Made by a program: the position numbers and the translations under genes | Assembly (NCBI GenBank): GCA_021463195.1 | Contig: JAJTXZ010000035.1 | Location: forward strand, 1-45,843 | Reading direction: 5' to 3' | Length of the DNA stretch: 45,843 nucleotides | DNA from: Anaerolineae bacterium | GTDB taxonomy: Bacteria > Chloroflexota > Anaerolineae > UBA4142 > SHND01 | Shown: in pieces, positions 23,224-31,774 of the stretch | Layout: each line of letters begins with the position of its first letter | Numbering within the stretch: the stretch's first letter is position 1 | The notes under the pieces: generated by a model | The model's database searches: none | Told to the model about the DNA's origin: nothing | Seen by the model: the letters and a program-made list of their open reading frames with translations, nothing else

Positions 23224-25077
23224 ATGAAAAAGTTTGCAATGCTTGCAGTCCTTGTCGCTTCGGTGGCGATGATTGCAGTGGCGTGCGGCGCGCCTGCCGC
23301 GCCGGCAGTTGTCCAGACTGCCGCGCCGATTATCCAGACGGTTGCGCCGGTTGTCCAAACTGTTGTGGTGCAACAGACTTCCGCGCCCGTCGTTCAGACC
23401 TCAGCGCCGGTGGTTCAGACGGTCGTCGTTCAACCAACCGCCGCGCCCGTCGCGGTCAATAAAGTTTTGCGCATCAATCTCGGTTCTTATCCCGACATCA
23501 TTGACCCGCAAAAATCTTCGTTCGTCAACGAAATCGCCCACCTCAAGCTGATGTACGAAGGTCTCACCAAGTTTGACACTAAACTTGCGACTGTTCCGGG
23601 CGCCGCCGAAAGTTGGAAATACAATGACGCCGCGACGGAATTGACCTTTACGCTGCGCGACGGTTTGAAATACAGCGACGGCACGTTGTTGAACGCCAAG
23701 CGCTTTCAATATTCGCTCATGCGCAATATTGACCCGCACACTGCCGGCGAATATGCGGCAATTACCGACGAAATCAAGGGCGCGCCCGAATGGCGTGGCG
23801 CGGACCTTTCCGCAGTCTCTGACGATGACCTTGCCAAGCTGCAAGCCGATGTTGCCGCCAGCGTGCAGGCGCTCGACAAGAGTGGTCAGCCGTGCAAAGA
23901 GGGTGAAGAAGGATACGCCCAAGCAGATTGCAATACCCTCAAGCTGACTTTTAGCAAACCCGCGCCCTATTTCCACACCATCATGGGCATCTGGGTCGCT
24001 TATCCCGCCAAAGAAGAAAATATCACCGAAGGCGGCGATAATTGGTGGAACAGCTCGAAATTCCAAATCGGCAACGGCCCCTACGTCCTCAAGACGCTTG
24101 AACCGTTTGTTCGCGCTCGTTTTGAACCCAACGCGAATTACTGGGGCGGCGCTGCCAAAGTGCCGATTGAATTCTCGTACATCGCCGATTCCGCTGTCTC
24201 TTTCCAAGCGTACAAGAATAACGAATTTGACATTATCGGTCTCGCCGCCGAAGACTTGGCGACGGTAAAAGCGGACCCGGTGCTCTCCAAAGAAGCGAAC
24301 ATCTTCCCCGGTTCTTGCACCTTTGCGGTCATGTTCCACCAACTCAAAGAACCTTTCACTGACCAAAAAGTGCGCGAAGCATTCGCGGAAGCGTTGAATC
24401 GCGATGGTTGGGTTACGGATGTGTTGCAAGGACTCGGCGCGTCAACCTTGACGTGGATTCCGCCCGGCTATCCTGGGTACGAAACCAGCACTAAATGGGG
24501 TTTTGATCCCGATCTCGCCAAGAAAACTTTGGCTGAATCCAAGTACGGCAGCGTGGACAAGCTGCCCGAAATCACCGCCACATTCAGTGATACGCCGCGC
24601 AACCGCACGCGCTATGACTGGCTCATTGGCAAGTGGAAAGAAGTTCTCGGCGTTGACGTGAAATTGAACCCCGTTGACCCGACGACCTTTACCGCGTTGA
24701 CCAAGGATATCAATACGGCGCCGCAAATGTTCATTCTCGGTTGGTGCGCGGATTATCCAGATCCACAGAACTGGCTGAGCGTCTACTGGCGGACCGGCGG
24801 TTTTGGCGAACGCATCGGTTACTCGAACCCCGACTTTGACAAGTTGGTGAATGAAGCCGATTCGACGGTTGATCCGGCGAAACGCGCGGACCTTTACGCG
24901 CAGGCGCAAAATCTCTTGATTGACGGCGCGCCGGTTGCGTTCATGTGGAACAATGTCAATACCTATATGATCAAGCCCTGGGTGACAGGTATCACAACCA
25001 CACCGCAGGACACGGATTTCCCCGGTTCACAAGACGTGGAATCCATTGATATTGACGTTAGCAAGTTGCCGCAATAA
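23224..25077 (+). CDS. peptide-type solute-binding lipoprotein (SBP family 5)
   Basis: Protein of 617 residues. The signal peptide ends in lipobox VAC (MKKFAMLAVLVASVAMIAVAC). Residues of about 27-80 are a VVQT-repeat linker (VVQT/IIQT units separated by AAP, VAP or SAP) before the family-5 domain, which starts near LRINLGSYPDIIDPQKSS and contains GNGPYVLKTLEPF and F-I-L-G-W-C-A-D-Y-P-D-P-Q-N-W. ATG 23224 follows an AGGAGGAG site; an in-frame GTG at 23161 is not supported. The insertion EWRGADLSAVSDDDLAKLQADVAAS-like region (two clauses around residue 200) is longer than in classic DppA. It should capture peptides for the permeases encoded at 25172-27294. Confidence 0.94.
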   Translation: MKKFAMLAVLVASVAMIAVACGAPAAPAVVQTAAPIIQTVAPVVQTVVVQQTSAPVVQTSAPVVQTVVVQPTAAPVAVNKVLRINLGSYPDIIDPQKSSFVNEIAHLKLMYEGLTKFDTKLATVPGAAESWKYNDAATELTFTLRDGLKYSDGTLLNAKRFQYSLMRNIDPHTAGEYAAITDEIKGAPEWRGADLSAVSDDDLAKLQADVAASVQALDKSGQPCKEGEEGYAQADCNTLKLTFSKPAPYFHTIMGIWVAYPAKEENITEGGDNWWNSSKFQIGNGPYVLKTLEPFVRARFEPNANYWGGAAKVPIEFSYIADSAVSFQAYKNNEFDIIGLAAEDLATVKADPVLSKEANIFPGSCTFAVMFHQLKEPFTDQKVREAFAEALNRDGWVTDVLQGLGASTLTWIPPGYPGYETSTKWGFDPDLAKKTLAESKYGSVDKLPEITATFSDTPRNRTRYDWLIGKWKEVLGVDVKLNPVDPTTFTALTKDINTAPQMFILGWCADYPDPQNWLSVYWRTGGFGERIGYSNPDFDKLVNEADSTVDPAKRADLYAQAQNLLIDGAPVAFMWNNVNTYMIKPWVTGITTTPQDTDFPGSQDVESIDIDVSKLPQ

Positions 25078-25094
25078 AAAGACGTGATGAACTT

Positions 25095-25124
25095 GAGCCG
25101 ATGTGGGGAAACTCACATCGGCTC
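25095..25124 (+). promoter_or_regulatory. hairpin between binding-protein and permease genes
   Basis: GAGCCGATGTG (25095-25105) pairs perfectly with CACATCGGCTC (25114-25124) over an 8-nt loop, 17 nt after the stop codon. No T-run follows, which suits attenuation or mRNA protection more than full termination. Confidence 0.68.
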
Positions 25125-25171
25125 TCGTCCACGTAATAAGCCAAGCGATTCGCGCAAGCGAGAGGTAACGT

Positions 25172-26212
25172 ATGGGCAGATTTTTGATTCGTCGGCTCTT
25201 GTGGTTGATTCCGGTGATGTTTGTCGTAGCGATAATCACCTTTGTCCTCATGCACGCCGCGCCCGGCGGTCCGTTTGACAAAGACCCCAGTCAGCGTCAA
25301 ATTGACCCAACGACCCAAAAGCAGCTCAATGCCCAATTCGGTTTGGACAAAGAAGTGTGGCTCGATTTCTCTGCCCTGATGAAGGGCGACATAGCTGGTT
25401 TTTTTGATACCCAATTTATTACTTATATGTTCGGCGGTACGGTCAATGGAAAATGGCGCTGCGGTTTCATTTGCGGCAACATGGGGCCATCCTTTCGTCA
25501 GCGCGGCATGATGGTCCAAGATATTGTGCTGGATCCGCCGGAAGGCAGGCAAGCGTGGGACAGTAAGGCGGGCTATTCGCTGCGTCTCGGCTTTATTGCG
25601 CTCCTATTCGCGACGCTGTTGGGAATTCCGATGGGCGTCATTTCCGCGCTGCGCCAAAATACGGTCGTAGATTATGCAAGTCTTTTTATCGCCACGTCCG
25701 GCGTCACCGTGCCAAACTTTGTTTTAGGTATTTTCTTGATTATTATTTTCGCGGTGGGTTTGAAACTGGTCCCCGTCGTCCCGCGCAGCTGGGATAATCC
25801 CATTGTGTGGATTTTGCCCGCCGTCGTCTTGGGCTTTGGGTTGCTCGCGTCAACCGCGCGTTTAACGCGCGCTTCAATGCTCGAAGTGATGCGCCAAGAT
25901 TATGTGCGCACGGCGCGCGCCAAGGGCTTGAGTCAACGCATGGTCGTGTGGCGACACATGCTCAAGAACGCGCTCATCCCCGTCGTAACGGTCATGGGAC
26001 CTGCTTTTGCCGGACTCATTACCGGTTCGTTTATTATCGAGACGATGTTCGGCTTTCCCGGCTGGGGCCGTCAGTTCGTCTTGGCGATTGGGCAGCGCGA
26101 TTATTCAATGATCATGGCGACGACGCTCATCTTTGCGCTCATTATTCAAATCGCGAATATTTTGGTGGATTTGGTTTATACGTTCCTTGACCCGCGAATC
26201 AAGTTGAGTTAG
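25172..26212 (+). CDS. peptide ABC transporter permease, DppB/OppB type
   Basis: Protein of 346 residues. N-terminal MGRFLIRRLLWLIPVMFVV helix, then an extended external region (about residues 30-125) longer than in the first operon's permease and containing a Cys pair in RCGFICG. The EAA loop is DYVRTARAKGLSQ and the end VYTFLDPRIKLS is typical. A GAGAGG site precedes ATG 25172. It partners the DppC-type permease that starts 86 nt downstream. Confidence 0.93.
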   Translation: MGRFLIRRLLWLIPVMFVVAIITFVLMHAAPGGPFDKDPSQRQIDPTTQKQLNAQFGLDKEVWLDFSALMKGDIAGFFDTQFITYMFGGTVNGKWRCGFICGNMGPSFRQRGMMVQDIVLDPPEGRQAWDSKAGYSLRLGFIALLFATLLGIPMGVISALRQNTVVDYASLFIATSGVTVPNFVLGIFLIIIFAVGLKLVPVVPRSWDNPIVWILPAVVLGFGLLASTARLTRASMLEVMRQDYVRTARAKGLSQRMVVWRHMLKNALIPVVTVMGPAFAGLITGSFIIETMFGFPGWGRQFVLAIGQRDYSMIMATTLIFALIIQIANILVDLVYTFLDPRIKLS

Positions 26213-26298
26213 CGCGGCATCAACAAGCTCTCGTGAATCGAATGTTTCGCTTTTTAGCCCGAGACTCGCGAGCAGCTTGATGCGTTAGGAGAATTGAT

Positions 26299-27294
26299 AT
26301 GGCTACCACTGCAACTGCCGGACGTCATTCGCTTGACCAAGCGCTCACGACCAAACCGCCGCAGAGTCTTTGGGTGGACGCGTGGGGACGTCTCAAAAAG
26401 AATCGCGCGGCGATGTTTGGTTTGGCGCTGGTCATTGGCTTTTTCTTTCTCGCCATCTTTGGTCCCATGCTTGCGCCGCACGACCCGCTCAAGATTAATG
26501 ACGGCAAAAGTTTTTTGCCGCCTGTCTGGTCGCCCGAAATTTTCAATAGCACTAACAAGGTCGGCGACCCGCAATTTTTTCTTGGCACCGATAGCATCGG
26601 GCGCGATGTGTTCAGCCGTTTAATCTATGGCGCGCGCGTATCGTTGGTCGTCGCAGTCGTTCCGACCATCTTTATCACCGCGCTCGGCATTTCGCTCGGT
26701 CTGCTCGCCGGCTATTCTGGCGGCATGCTTGACAATTTGCTGATGCGTTTTACGGACATCGTCTATAGTTTCCCCGACCTGCTCTTTTTCGTCGTCGTCA
26801 TGTTCGCGCTGCGCGATTCATTCTTGGGAGATTGGGCGAACGGTTTGATTCTTTTATTTGGCGCGCTGGCCATCGTCAACTGGGTTGGTATCGCGCGCGT
26901 GGTGCGCGGCAGCACGCTCTCGATCAAAGAAAAAGAATTTATCGAAGCCGCGCGCTCGATTGGCACGCGCGATCAAGCCATCATGCAGCGCCATATTCTC
27001 CCCAACATTCTTAGCCCAATTATTATTATTGTCGCCTTTTCCGTGCCGCGTCTGATTATCACCGAAGCGGTGCTCGGTTATTTGGGTTTGGGTTTGCGCC
27101 CCGGCACGTCGAGTCAAGAATTTTTTGTCACCAGTTGGGGCTCGCTGCTCTTGGAAGGACAAACGGCGATTAACGCGCAACCGTGGATGTTGCTTGGACC
27201 CGCCATTGCGGTGGCGCTCGTCGTGATGGGCTTTACCTTTCTCGGCGATGGTTTACGCGATGCGCTCGACCCGCGCATGAAGGGAACTGGCTAG
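26299..27294 (+). CDS. peptide ABC transporter permease, DppC/OppC type
   Basis: Protein of 331 residues with the DppC layout: soluble N-terminus, first helix MFGLALVIGFFFLAIFGPMLAP, the FLGTDSIGRDVFSRLIYGARVSL hallmark, EAA-type loop EAARSIGTRDQ and C-terminal FLGDGLRDALDPRMKG. An AGGAG site precedes ATG 26299. No ATPase gene follows; this operon must borrow ATPases, most simply those at 20583 and 21636. Confidence 0.93.
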   Translation: MATTATAGRHSLDQALTTKPPQSLWVDAWGRLKKNRAAMFGLALVIGFFFLAIFGPMLAPHDPLKINDGKSFLPPVWSPEIFNSTNKVGDPQFFLGTDSIGRDVFSRLIYGARVSLVVAVVPTIFITALGISLGLLAGYSGGMLDNLLMRFTDIVYSFPDLLFFVVVMFALRDSFLGDWANGLILLFGALAIVNWVGIARVVRGSTLSIKEKEFIEAARSIGTRDQAIMQRHILPNILSPIIIIVAFSVPRLIITEAVLGYLGLGLRPGTSSQEFFVTSWGSLLLEGQTAINAQPWMLLGPAIAVALVVMGFTFLGDGLRDALDPRMKGTG

Positions 27295-27329
27295 CAAGAT
27301 TGTGTTCCAAACGCTGTCGTCGTATTTTC

Positions 27330-27356
27330 AAGCCCTTCTGACCGACAGAAGGGCTT
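27330..27356 (+). terminator. hairpin after the second transporter operon
   Basis: AAGCCCTTCTG (27330-27340) pairs with CAGAAGGGCTT (27346-27356) over 5 nt, 35 nt past the stop codon. A T-run is lacking, so it may be a weak or 3'-protecting terminator. Confidence 0.5.
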
Positions 27357-27449
27357 GTGTATGTAGCGCGGTCGCATGTGATAAACTGTATTGCCGCGCT
27401 CTGCAATATGACACGTTGCGCGATTTGCGAGAATCCCGTTTGTGTATGT

Positions 27450-27560
27450 CTCGTGATCACCCCCATCTCGAAAACGTAACGGATTTCCAGACCCCAAGGG
27501 TTTGGCGATGAACTCTATCGCAGAAAACCCTTGGGGCCTGGAAATTCAGGTAATCACCGG
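27450..27560. mobile_element. type-A palindromic MITE-like element, second copy
   Basis: 111 bp, in the opposite orientation to 12360-12453. The end CTCGTGATCACC corresponds to CTGGTGATTGCC and the other end to GGTAATCACCGG; the arm ATCTCGAAAACGTAAC is shared with the other copy in reverse. The core palindrome (27484-27544) has a longer loop with its own GCGAT/ATCGC stem. Flanks GTGTATGT (27442-27449) and GCGTATGT (27561-27568) are a 7-of-8 target duplication. Confidence 0.72.
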
Positions 27561-27590
27561 GCGTATGTTTATCGCATAATGTTTTTTGCG

Positions 27591-27596
27591 TATAAT
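27591..27596 (+). promoter_or_regulatory. -10 box for the third transporter operon
   Basis: Perfect TATAAT at 27591-27596, 30 nt after the end of the type-A element; no good -35 box is at 17 nt (TTTATC at 27568-27573), so an activator may be needed. Confidence 0.45.
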
Positions 27597-27687
27597 GTGA
27601 ACGCAAAAATCGGTCTATCAAAAAAAGAATCCGCAAGACAATCAGGACAAACGTCTAGTCTGATTCAGACTTTACTCTTGCGCAAAA

Positions 27688-27695
27688 GGAGGTGA
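27688..27695 (+). promoter_or_regulatory. orphan Shine-Dalgarno sequence in the leader
   Basis: AAAAGGAGGTGAACCC, 215 nt before the real start at 27903, with no start codon at a usable distance. Counterpart of the one at 23027-23034. Confidence 0.45.
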
Positions 27696-27716
27696 ACCCG
27701 ACCCAAGTTTAATATA

Positions 27717-27820
27717 GAGCTAGCTACCGCGTTTCTGCGTGATTTGGAGCGCGCGAACTTGCCACCATGGCGCGAAAATCCGAAATTGGCAGAATAACTC
27801 TGCCAACGGTGCGCTAGCTC
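27717..27820 (+). ncRNA. candidate structured leader RNA
   Basis: GAGCTAGC (27717-27724) can pair with GCTAGCTC (27813-27820), followed by a CCG/CGG pairing, enclosing the hairpin TTGGCAGA (27786-27793) / TCTGCCAA (27799-27806). It does not match a riboswitch class that I recognise. Confidence 0.3.
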
Positions 27821-27902
27821 ATTCTGCTGTTAACGCTTTCCCTTTCAACTCAAGATACGTGATTCACCTATCACCTGTAACGTTTCCCAAGGAGGAGAAC
27901 GC

Positions 27903-29693
27903 ATGCAATCTCGTCGCCTTAAATTGGCGCTTCCGTTAATGGCGCTCATCGCGCTATTGGTCGCTGCCGCGTGCGCGCCTGCCGCGCAGCCGCCGGTAGT
28001 TCAAACCGTCGTCGTCGAAAAGGTCCAAACTAGCGCGCCGGTTGTGCAAACCCAAGTCGTCGAAAAGGTCCAAACCAGCGCGCCGGTCGTTCAGACTGTC
28101 GTCGTTCAGGCAACCGCTGTGCCTGCTCAAGCGCCGCAAGCATTTGTTTTTGGCGCGCAAGGCGAACCGGTTTGTCTCGACCCGGCGATCATCACCGACG
28201 GTATTTCAGGACGCGTAACCAACCAGATTTACGAAGGTCTGGTGAAATTTGACAAAGACACGACGAATCCCGTGCCATCCCTTGCCAAGAGTTGGACGAC
28301 CTCTGCCGATGGCAAAGAATGGACGTTTAAACTGCAAGAAGGCGTCAAGTTCCACGACGGCACCGACTTTAACGCCGATGCGGTTATCAAGAACTTTGAT
28401 TATTGGGGCAATACCAAGAACGCGCAGCATGATGGCCAAGTCAAAGCAGGACAGATCTTTGAATATTACGAAGCGCAGTTCGGCGGCTTTGACGAAAATA
28501 GTATCATCGAAAAAATCGAAGCCGTTGACCCCACCACCGTCAAATTTACCCTCCGACAGCCGCAAGGTCCGTTTTTGAATAATCTGGCAATGTTCGTCTT
28601 TGTGTTTGCCAGTCCGACCGCGCTCGAAAAGTACGGCGTTGACACGTGCAAGAACCCCGTCGGCACCGGCCCGTACAAATTTGTCGAATGGAAACCGAAC
28701 GAACAAGTGACGCTTGACGCATTCGCGGATTATTGGGACAAGGCGAACGCGCCCAAGATGCAACGCGTTATCGTTCGCAACATCCCGAACAACTCGGCGC
28801 GCTTGCTCGCTCTCGCCGCCGGTGAAATCAACGCGCTGGAAGGCATGGAACCGCGCGATGTCGCCGCTATCAAAGATGACCCGCGCTTCAAGCTGCTCTT
28901 GCGCCCGACCAATACGACCGGTTATCTCGCGTTCAACTATAACGTCAAAGAATTCAACGATCCCAAAGTGCGCCAGGCATTCGCCCAAGCCATCAACAAA
29001 AAAGCCATCGTGGATGCGCTCTATGGCGGCACCGGTTTGGTCGCTAATCAATTCCAACCGCCATCGCTGTGGGGTTATAATCACGACCTCAAAGATTGGG
29101 ATTATGACACCGAAGCCGCCAAGAAATTGCTGGCTGATGCCGGTTTCGCCAACGGTTTGAGCGAAGTAACCTTTAACGATAAAAAAGTGCCGCTCGAACT
29201 TTGGTACATGCCGGTCTCGCGCCCGTACTATCCGAATCCCAAAGATATCGGAACGGCAATGGCGGCTGACCTTGCCAAAGCGGGCATCAATGTCTCACTT
29301 CAGACGGTTGACTGGGCGACATATCTCAGTCGCCGCGCCAACGGTGAATTGCCGCTCTATATGCTCGGCTGGACGGGCGATAACGGCGATCCCGACAACT
29401 TTGTCTGCTACTTTTTCTGCTTGAGCGCGGATGACAAACCCCTTTCGCGTGAAGGTTTTGTAAATGACAAAGCATTGTCCGATTTGCTCCGAAAAGCCGC
29501 CGCGACGACTGAACAAGCCGAACGCGCCAAGATGTATCAGGAATCCGAGCAGATGATTCATGACAATATCTGGCGTGTTTTCATCGCCAACAATCAACCG
29601 CCGCTGGCGCTTGGCGCAAACGTGACCGGATACATCCCGAACCCAACTGGAACCGAATTCTTTAACACAGTCGAAGTCAAAGCCACACCGTAA
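27903..29693 (+). CDS. peptide-type solute-binding lipoprotein (SBP family 5)
   Basis: Protein of 596 residues. Signal peptide with lipobox AAC (MQSRRLKLALPLMALIALLV, then AAAC). A linker of about 50 residues repeats VVQT, VVEKVQT and SAPVVQT units, paralogous to that of the protein at 23224. The domain opens with EPVCLDPAIITDGISGRVTNQ and shows the classic IYEGLVKFD, PVGTGPYKFVEWKP and Y-M-L-G-W-T-G-D-N-G-D-P-D-N-F landmarks of DppA-like proteins. A strong AAGGAGGAG site precedes ATG 27903. Two Cys near the C-terminus (FVCYFFCLS) match a DppA feature. It should serve the permeases encoded downstream. Confidence 0.95.
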   Translation: MQSRRLKLALPLMALIALLVAAACAPAAQPPVVQTVVVEKVQTSAPVVQTQVVEKVQTSAPVVQTVVVQATAVPAQAPQAFVFGAQGEPVCLDPAIITDGISGRVTNQIYEGLVKFDKDTTNPVPSLAKSWTTSADGKEWTFKLQEGVKFHDGTDFNADAVIKNFDYWGNTKNAQHDGQVKAGQIFEYYEAQFGGFDENSIIEKIEAVDPTTVKFTLRQPQGPFLNNLAMFVFVFASPTALEKYGVDTCKNPVGTGPYKFVEWKPNEQVTLDAFADYWDKANAPKMQRVIVRNIPNNSARLLALAAGEINALEGMEPRDVAAIKDDPRFKLLLRPTNTTGYLAFNYNVKEFNDPKVRQAFAQAINKKAIVDALYGGTGLVANQFQPPSLWGYNHDLKDWDYDTEAAKKLLADAGFANGLSEVTFNDKKVPLELWYMPVSRPYYPNPKDIGTAMAADLAKAGINVSLQTVDWATYLSRRANGELPLYMLGWTGDNGDPDNFVCYFFCLSADDKPLSREGFVNDKALSDLLRKAAATTEQAERAKMYQESEQMIHDNIWRVFIANNQPPLALGANVTGYIPNPTGTEFFNTVEVKATP

Positions 29694-29704
29694 CGCTTTA
29701 ACAA

Positions 29705-29729
29705 GGGGTGAGGAGTTTCTCCTCACCCC
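29705..29729 (+). promoter_or_regulatory. hairpin between binding-protein and permease genes
   Basis: GGGGTGAGGAG (29705-29715) and CTCCTCACCCC (29719-29729), an 11-bp perfect stem with a TTT loop, 12 nt after the stop codon. It is the third case of a stem at this position in the window. Confidence 0.7.
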
Positions 29730-29753
29730 CACCTACCTCCTACACACTTTATC

Positions 29754-30761
29754 ATGGGTCGTTATCTCATCAAGCGTTTGCTGGCGCTTGTCCTGGTCCT
29801 ACTGGGCGTTTCCTTGCTCGTTTTTGGATTTGTGCGCTTGATTCCGGGCGACCCTGCGGTAGTCATGCTCGGCGAACGCGCGACGCCCGATAGTATCGAG
29901 CGCGTCCGCACGCAGCTCGGTTTGAACAAACCGATTTACGAACAATATCTGATTTTTATCAGCAACGCGCTGCGCGGCGACCTGGGCACATCGGTGCTGC
30001 GTGGCGAACCGGTCACGCGTGAAATTCTGCGCCGTTTTCCCGCGACGATTGAATTGGCGCTCGGCGCGATTATTTTTGCCATCGTGCTGGGCATTCCGCT
30101 GGGCATTATCAGCGCCATTAAGCGCAATTCGTGGTTCGATGTTTCCAGCATGATTGTCGCGCTCACCGGAGTTTCCATGCCCATCTTTTGGTTGGGCTTG
30201 ATGCTCATCTTTTTATTCGCCGTTATCTTGCATTGGCTGCCCTCTGGCGCGCGGCTCGATGCCAACACGCAATACGAACCCATCACTAATCTCGTGCTGC
30301 TTGACAGTTTGCTCCAATTCAATCTCGCGCTCTTTATGGAAGGTCTTCGCCATCTCATTCTGCCCGCGCTCGCGCTTGGCACGATTCCGATGGCAATCAT
30401 TGCGCGCATGACGCGCTCTTCAATGCTCGAAGTGTTGAATCAGGATTATGTGCGGACCGCGCGCGCCAAGGGATTGAAAGAACGCAGCGTCATCTTGCGC
30501 CACGCGCTGCGCAACGCGCTATTGCCCGTCATTACCATCGTCGGGCTGCAAGTGGGCCTCTTGCTGTCAGGCGCGATTTTAACCGAAACTGTTTTTTCGT
30601 GGCCCGGCATCGGACGTTGGCTCGTAGATGCGATTTATGCCCGCGATTATCCGATTGTGCAAGGCGTAACCTTGTCAATCGCCGTCATTTTTGTCGTCAT
30701 TAATCTGATTGTGGATATTCTCTACACTTTTGTAGATCCGCGCGTGCGCTTTGATACGTAA
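29754..30761 (+). CDS. peptide ABC transporter permease, DppB/OppB type
   Basis: Protein of 335 residues. MGRYLIKRLLALVLVLLGVS opening, RLIPGDPAVVMLGERATPD segment (conserved in DppB), EAA loop DYVRTARAKGLKE and VYTFVDPRVRF-like C-terminus (ILYTFVDPRVRFDT). Closest to classical DppB of the three in the window. Its stop codon abuts the start codon of the next gene. Confidence 0.94.
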   Translation: MGRYLIKRLLALVLVLLGVSLLVFGFVRLIPGDPAVVMLGERATPDSIERVRTQLGLNKPIYEQYLIFISNALRGDLGTSVLRGEPVTREILRRFPATIELALGAIIFAIVLGIPLGIISAIKRNSWFDVSSMIVALTGVSMPIFWLGLMLIFLFAVILHWLPSGARLDANTQYEPITNLVLLDSLLQFNLALFMEGLRHLILPALALGTIPMAIIARMTRSSMLEVLNQDYVRTARAKGLKERSVILRHALRNALLPVITIVGLQVGLLLSGAILTETVFSWPGIGRWLVDAIYARDYPIVQGVTLSIAVIFVVINLIVDILYTFVDPRVRFDT

Positions 30762-31673
30762 ATGAGTACTTTAACCTCTGTCTCGACCGCGTCGCCTGTC
30801 ACGCAAACGCTGACGCGCCCGCCGCGCAGTTTGTGGCGTGACGCCGGCCAACGTCTTTTGTCCAATCGGCTTGCCCAACTGGGCATGGTCATTGTCGTCT
30901 TTTTTACGTTCATGGCGCTCTTTGTGCCGATTTTTTTTCCGTACAATCCACGCGTGGATTCGGATCTCATAGCGCAGCTGAAACCGCCTTCGCTTGAACA
31001 TCCAATGGGCACCGATGAACAAGGGCGTGATGTGATGCGCCGTATCGCGCATGGCGCGCAGGCATCGCTCGGCGTTGGCGTTGGCGCCGTCCTCATCGCC
31101 GTTCTCATCGGGACCACCATCGGGCTGATTTCCGGCTATGTGGGGCGTTCATTAGATTTGGGCTTGATGTTCGCGATGGACGTTTTGCTTTCGTTCCCGG
31201 GTCTGCTCCTGGCGATTGCGGTTGTCGCGCTCATTGGGCCGGGCTTGCGTAATTCATTGTTAGCCATCAGCATTGTCAGCATTCCTATTTACGCGCGCAT
31301 CGCGCGCGCGACAGTGCTTTCGCTCAAACAACAAGAATACGTCACCGCCGCGCACGCGGTGGGCGCCAAAGGCGGACGCATCCTATTCCGACATATTTTT
31401 CCAAATAGTCTCTCGCCGATTCTGGTGACCGCCACCTTGGGCATTGCCGCCGCCATTTTGGAAACTGCCGCGCTCGGTTTTCTCGGTTTGGGGCAACAGC
31501 CGCCCTTTCCCGAATGGGGCGCGATGCTCGCCGACAGCGTAAAATATCTGACTAGCGGCGCGTGGTGGGTGCTGCTCTTTCCGGGACTCATGATTATGCT
31601 CACCGTGCTTGGCTTTAATTTGCTCGGCGATGGTTTGCGCGATGCGCTCGATCCGCGTTTACGCAGCGGTTGA
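30762..31673 (+). CDS. peptide ABC transporter permease, DppC/OppC type
   Basis: Protein of 303 residues. HPMGTDEQGRDVMRRIAHGAQASL is the DppC hallmark; the EAA-type loop is TAAHAVGAKGG and the end LLGDGLRDALDPRLRSG is canonical. ATG follows the DppB-type stop codon directly. It closes the third operon, which again lacks ATPase genes, and a terminator follows at 31712. Confidence 0.94.
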   Translation: MSTLTSVSTASPVTQTLTRPPRSLWRDAGQRLLSNRLAQLGMVIVVFFTFMALFVPIFFPYNPRVDSDLIAQLKPPSLEHPMGTDEQGRDVMRRIAHGAQASLGVGVGAVLIAVLIGTTIGLISGYVGRSLDLGLMFAMDVLLSFPGLLLAIAVVALIGPGLRNSLLAISIVSIPIYARIARATVLSLKQQEYVTAAHAVGAKGGRILFRHIFPNSLSPILVTATLGIAAAILETAALGFLGLGQQPPFPEWGAMLADSVKYLTSGAWWVLLFPGLMIMLTVLGFNLLGDGLRDALDPRLRSG

Positions 31674-31711
31674 GCCGCTTGATATTTTCATCAGTCCGCG
31701 CGTTATTTTTT

Positions 31712-31750
31712 ATCTCCTGTTCGACTTTCGGATACGAACGGGAGATTTTT
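31712..31750 (+). terminator. Rho-independent terminator after the third transporter operon
   Basis: A 12-bp stem, 31712-31723 with 31735-31746 (one G-T pair), followed by TTTTT. It lies inside a longer frame that could extend the next gene upstream, arguing against that extension. Confidence 0.85.
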
Positions 31751-31774
31751 ATTAAATCCGTTCTCATAACGCTC

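Larger units (their letters stand above)
27295..27902. other. gene-free region: hairpin, MITE-like element, promoter, structured leader
   Basis: The 608-bp gap holds a hairpin (27330-27356), a type-A element (27450-27560), a TATAAT box (27591-27596), an orphan Shine-Dalgarno (27688-27695) and a foldable leader (27717-27820). No coding frame was accepted. Confidence 0.65.

Noticed and set aside
31670-31774. Extended N-terminus for the antiporter starting at 31670
   Set aside because: The extension contains a perfect terminator (31712-31750), and the family's conserved sequence starts at 31775.
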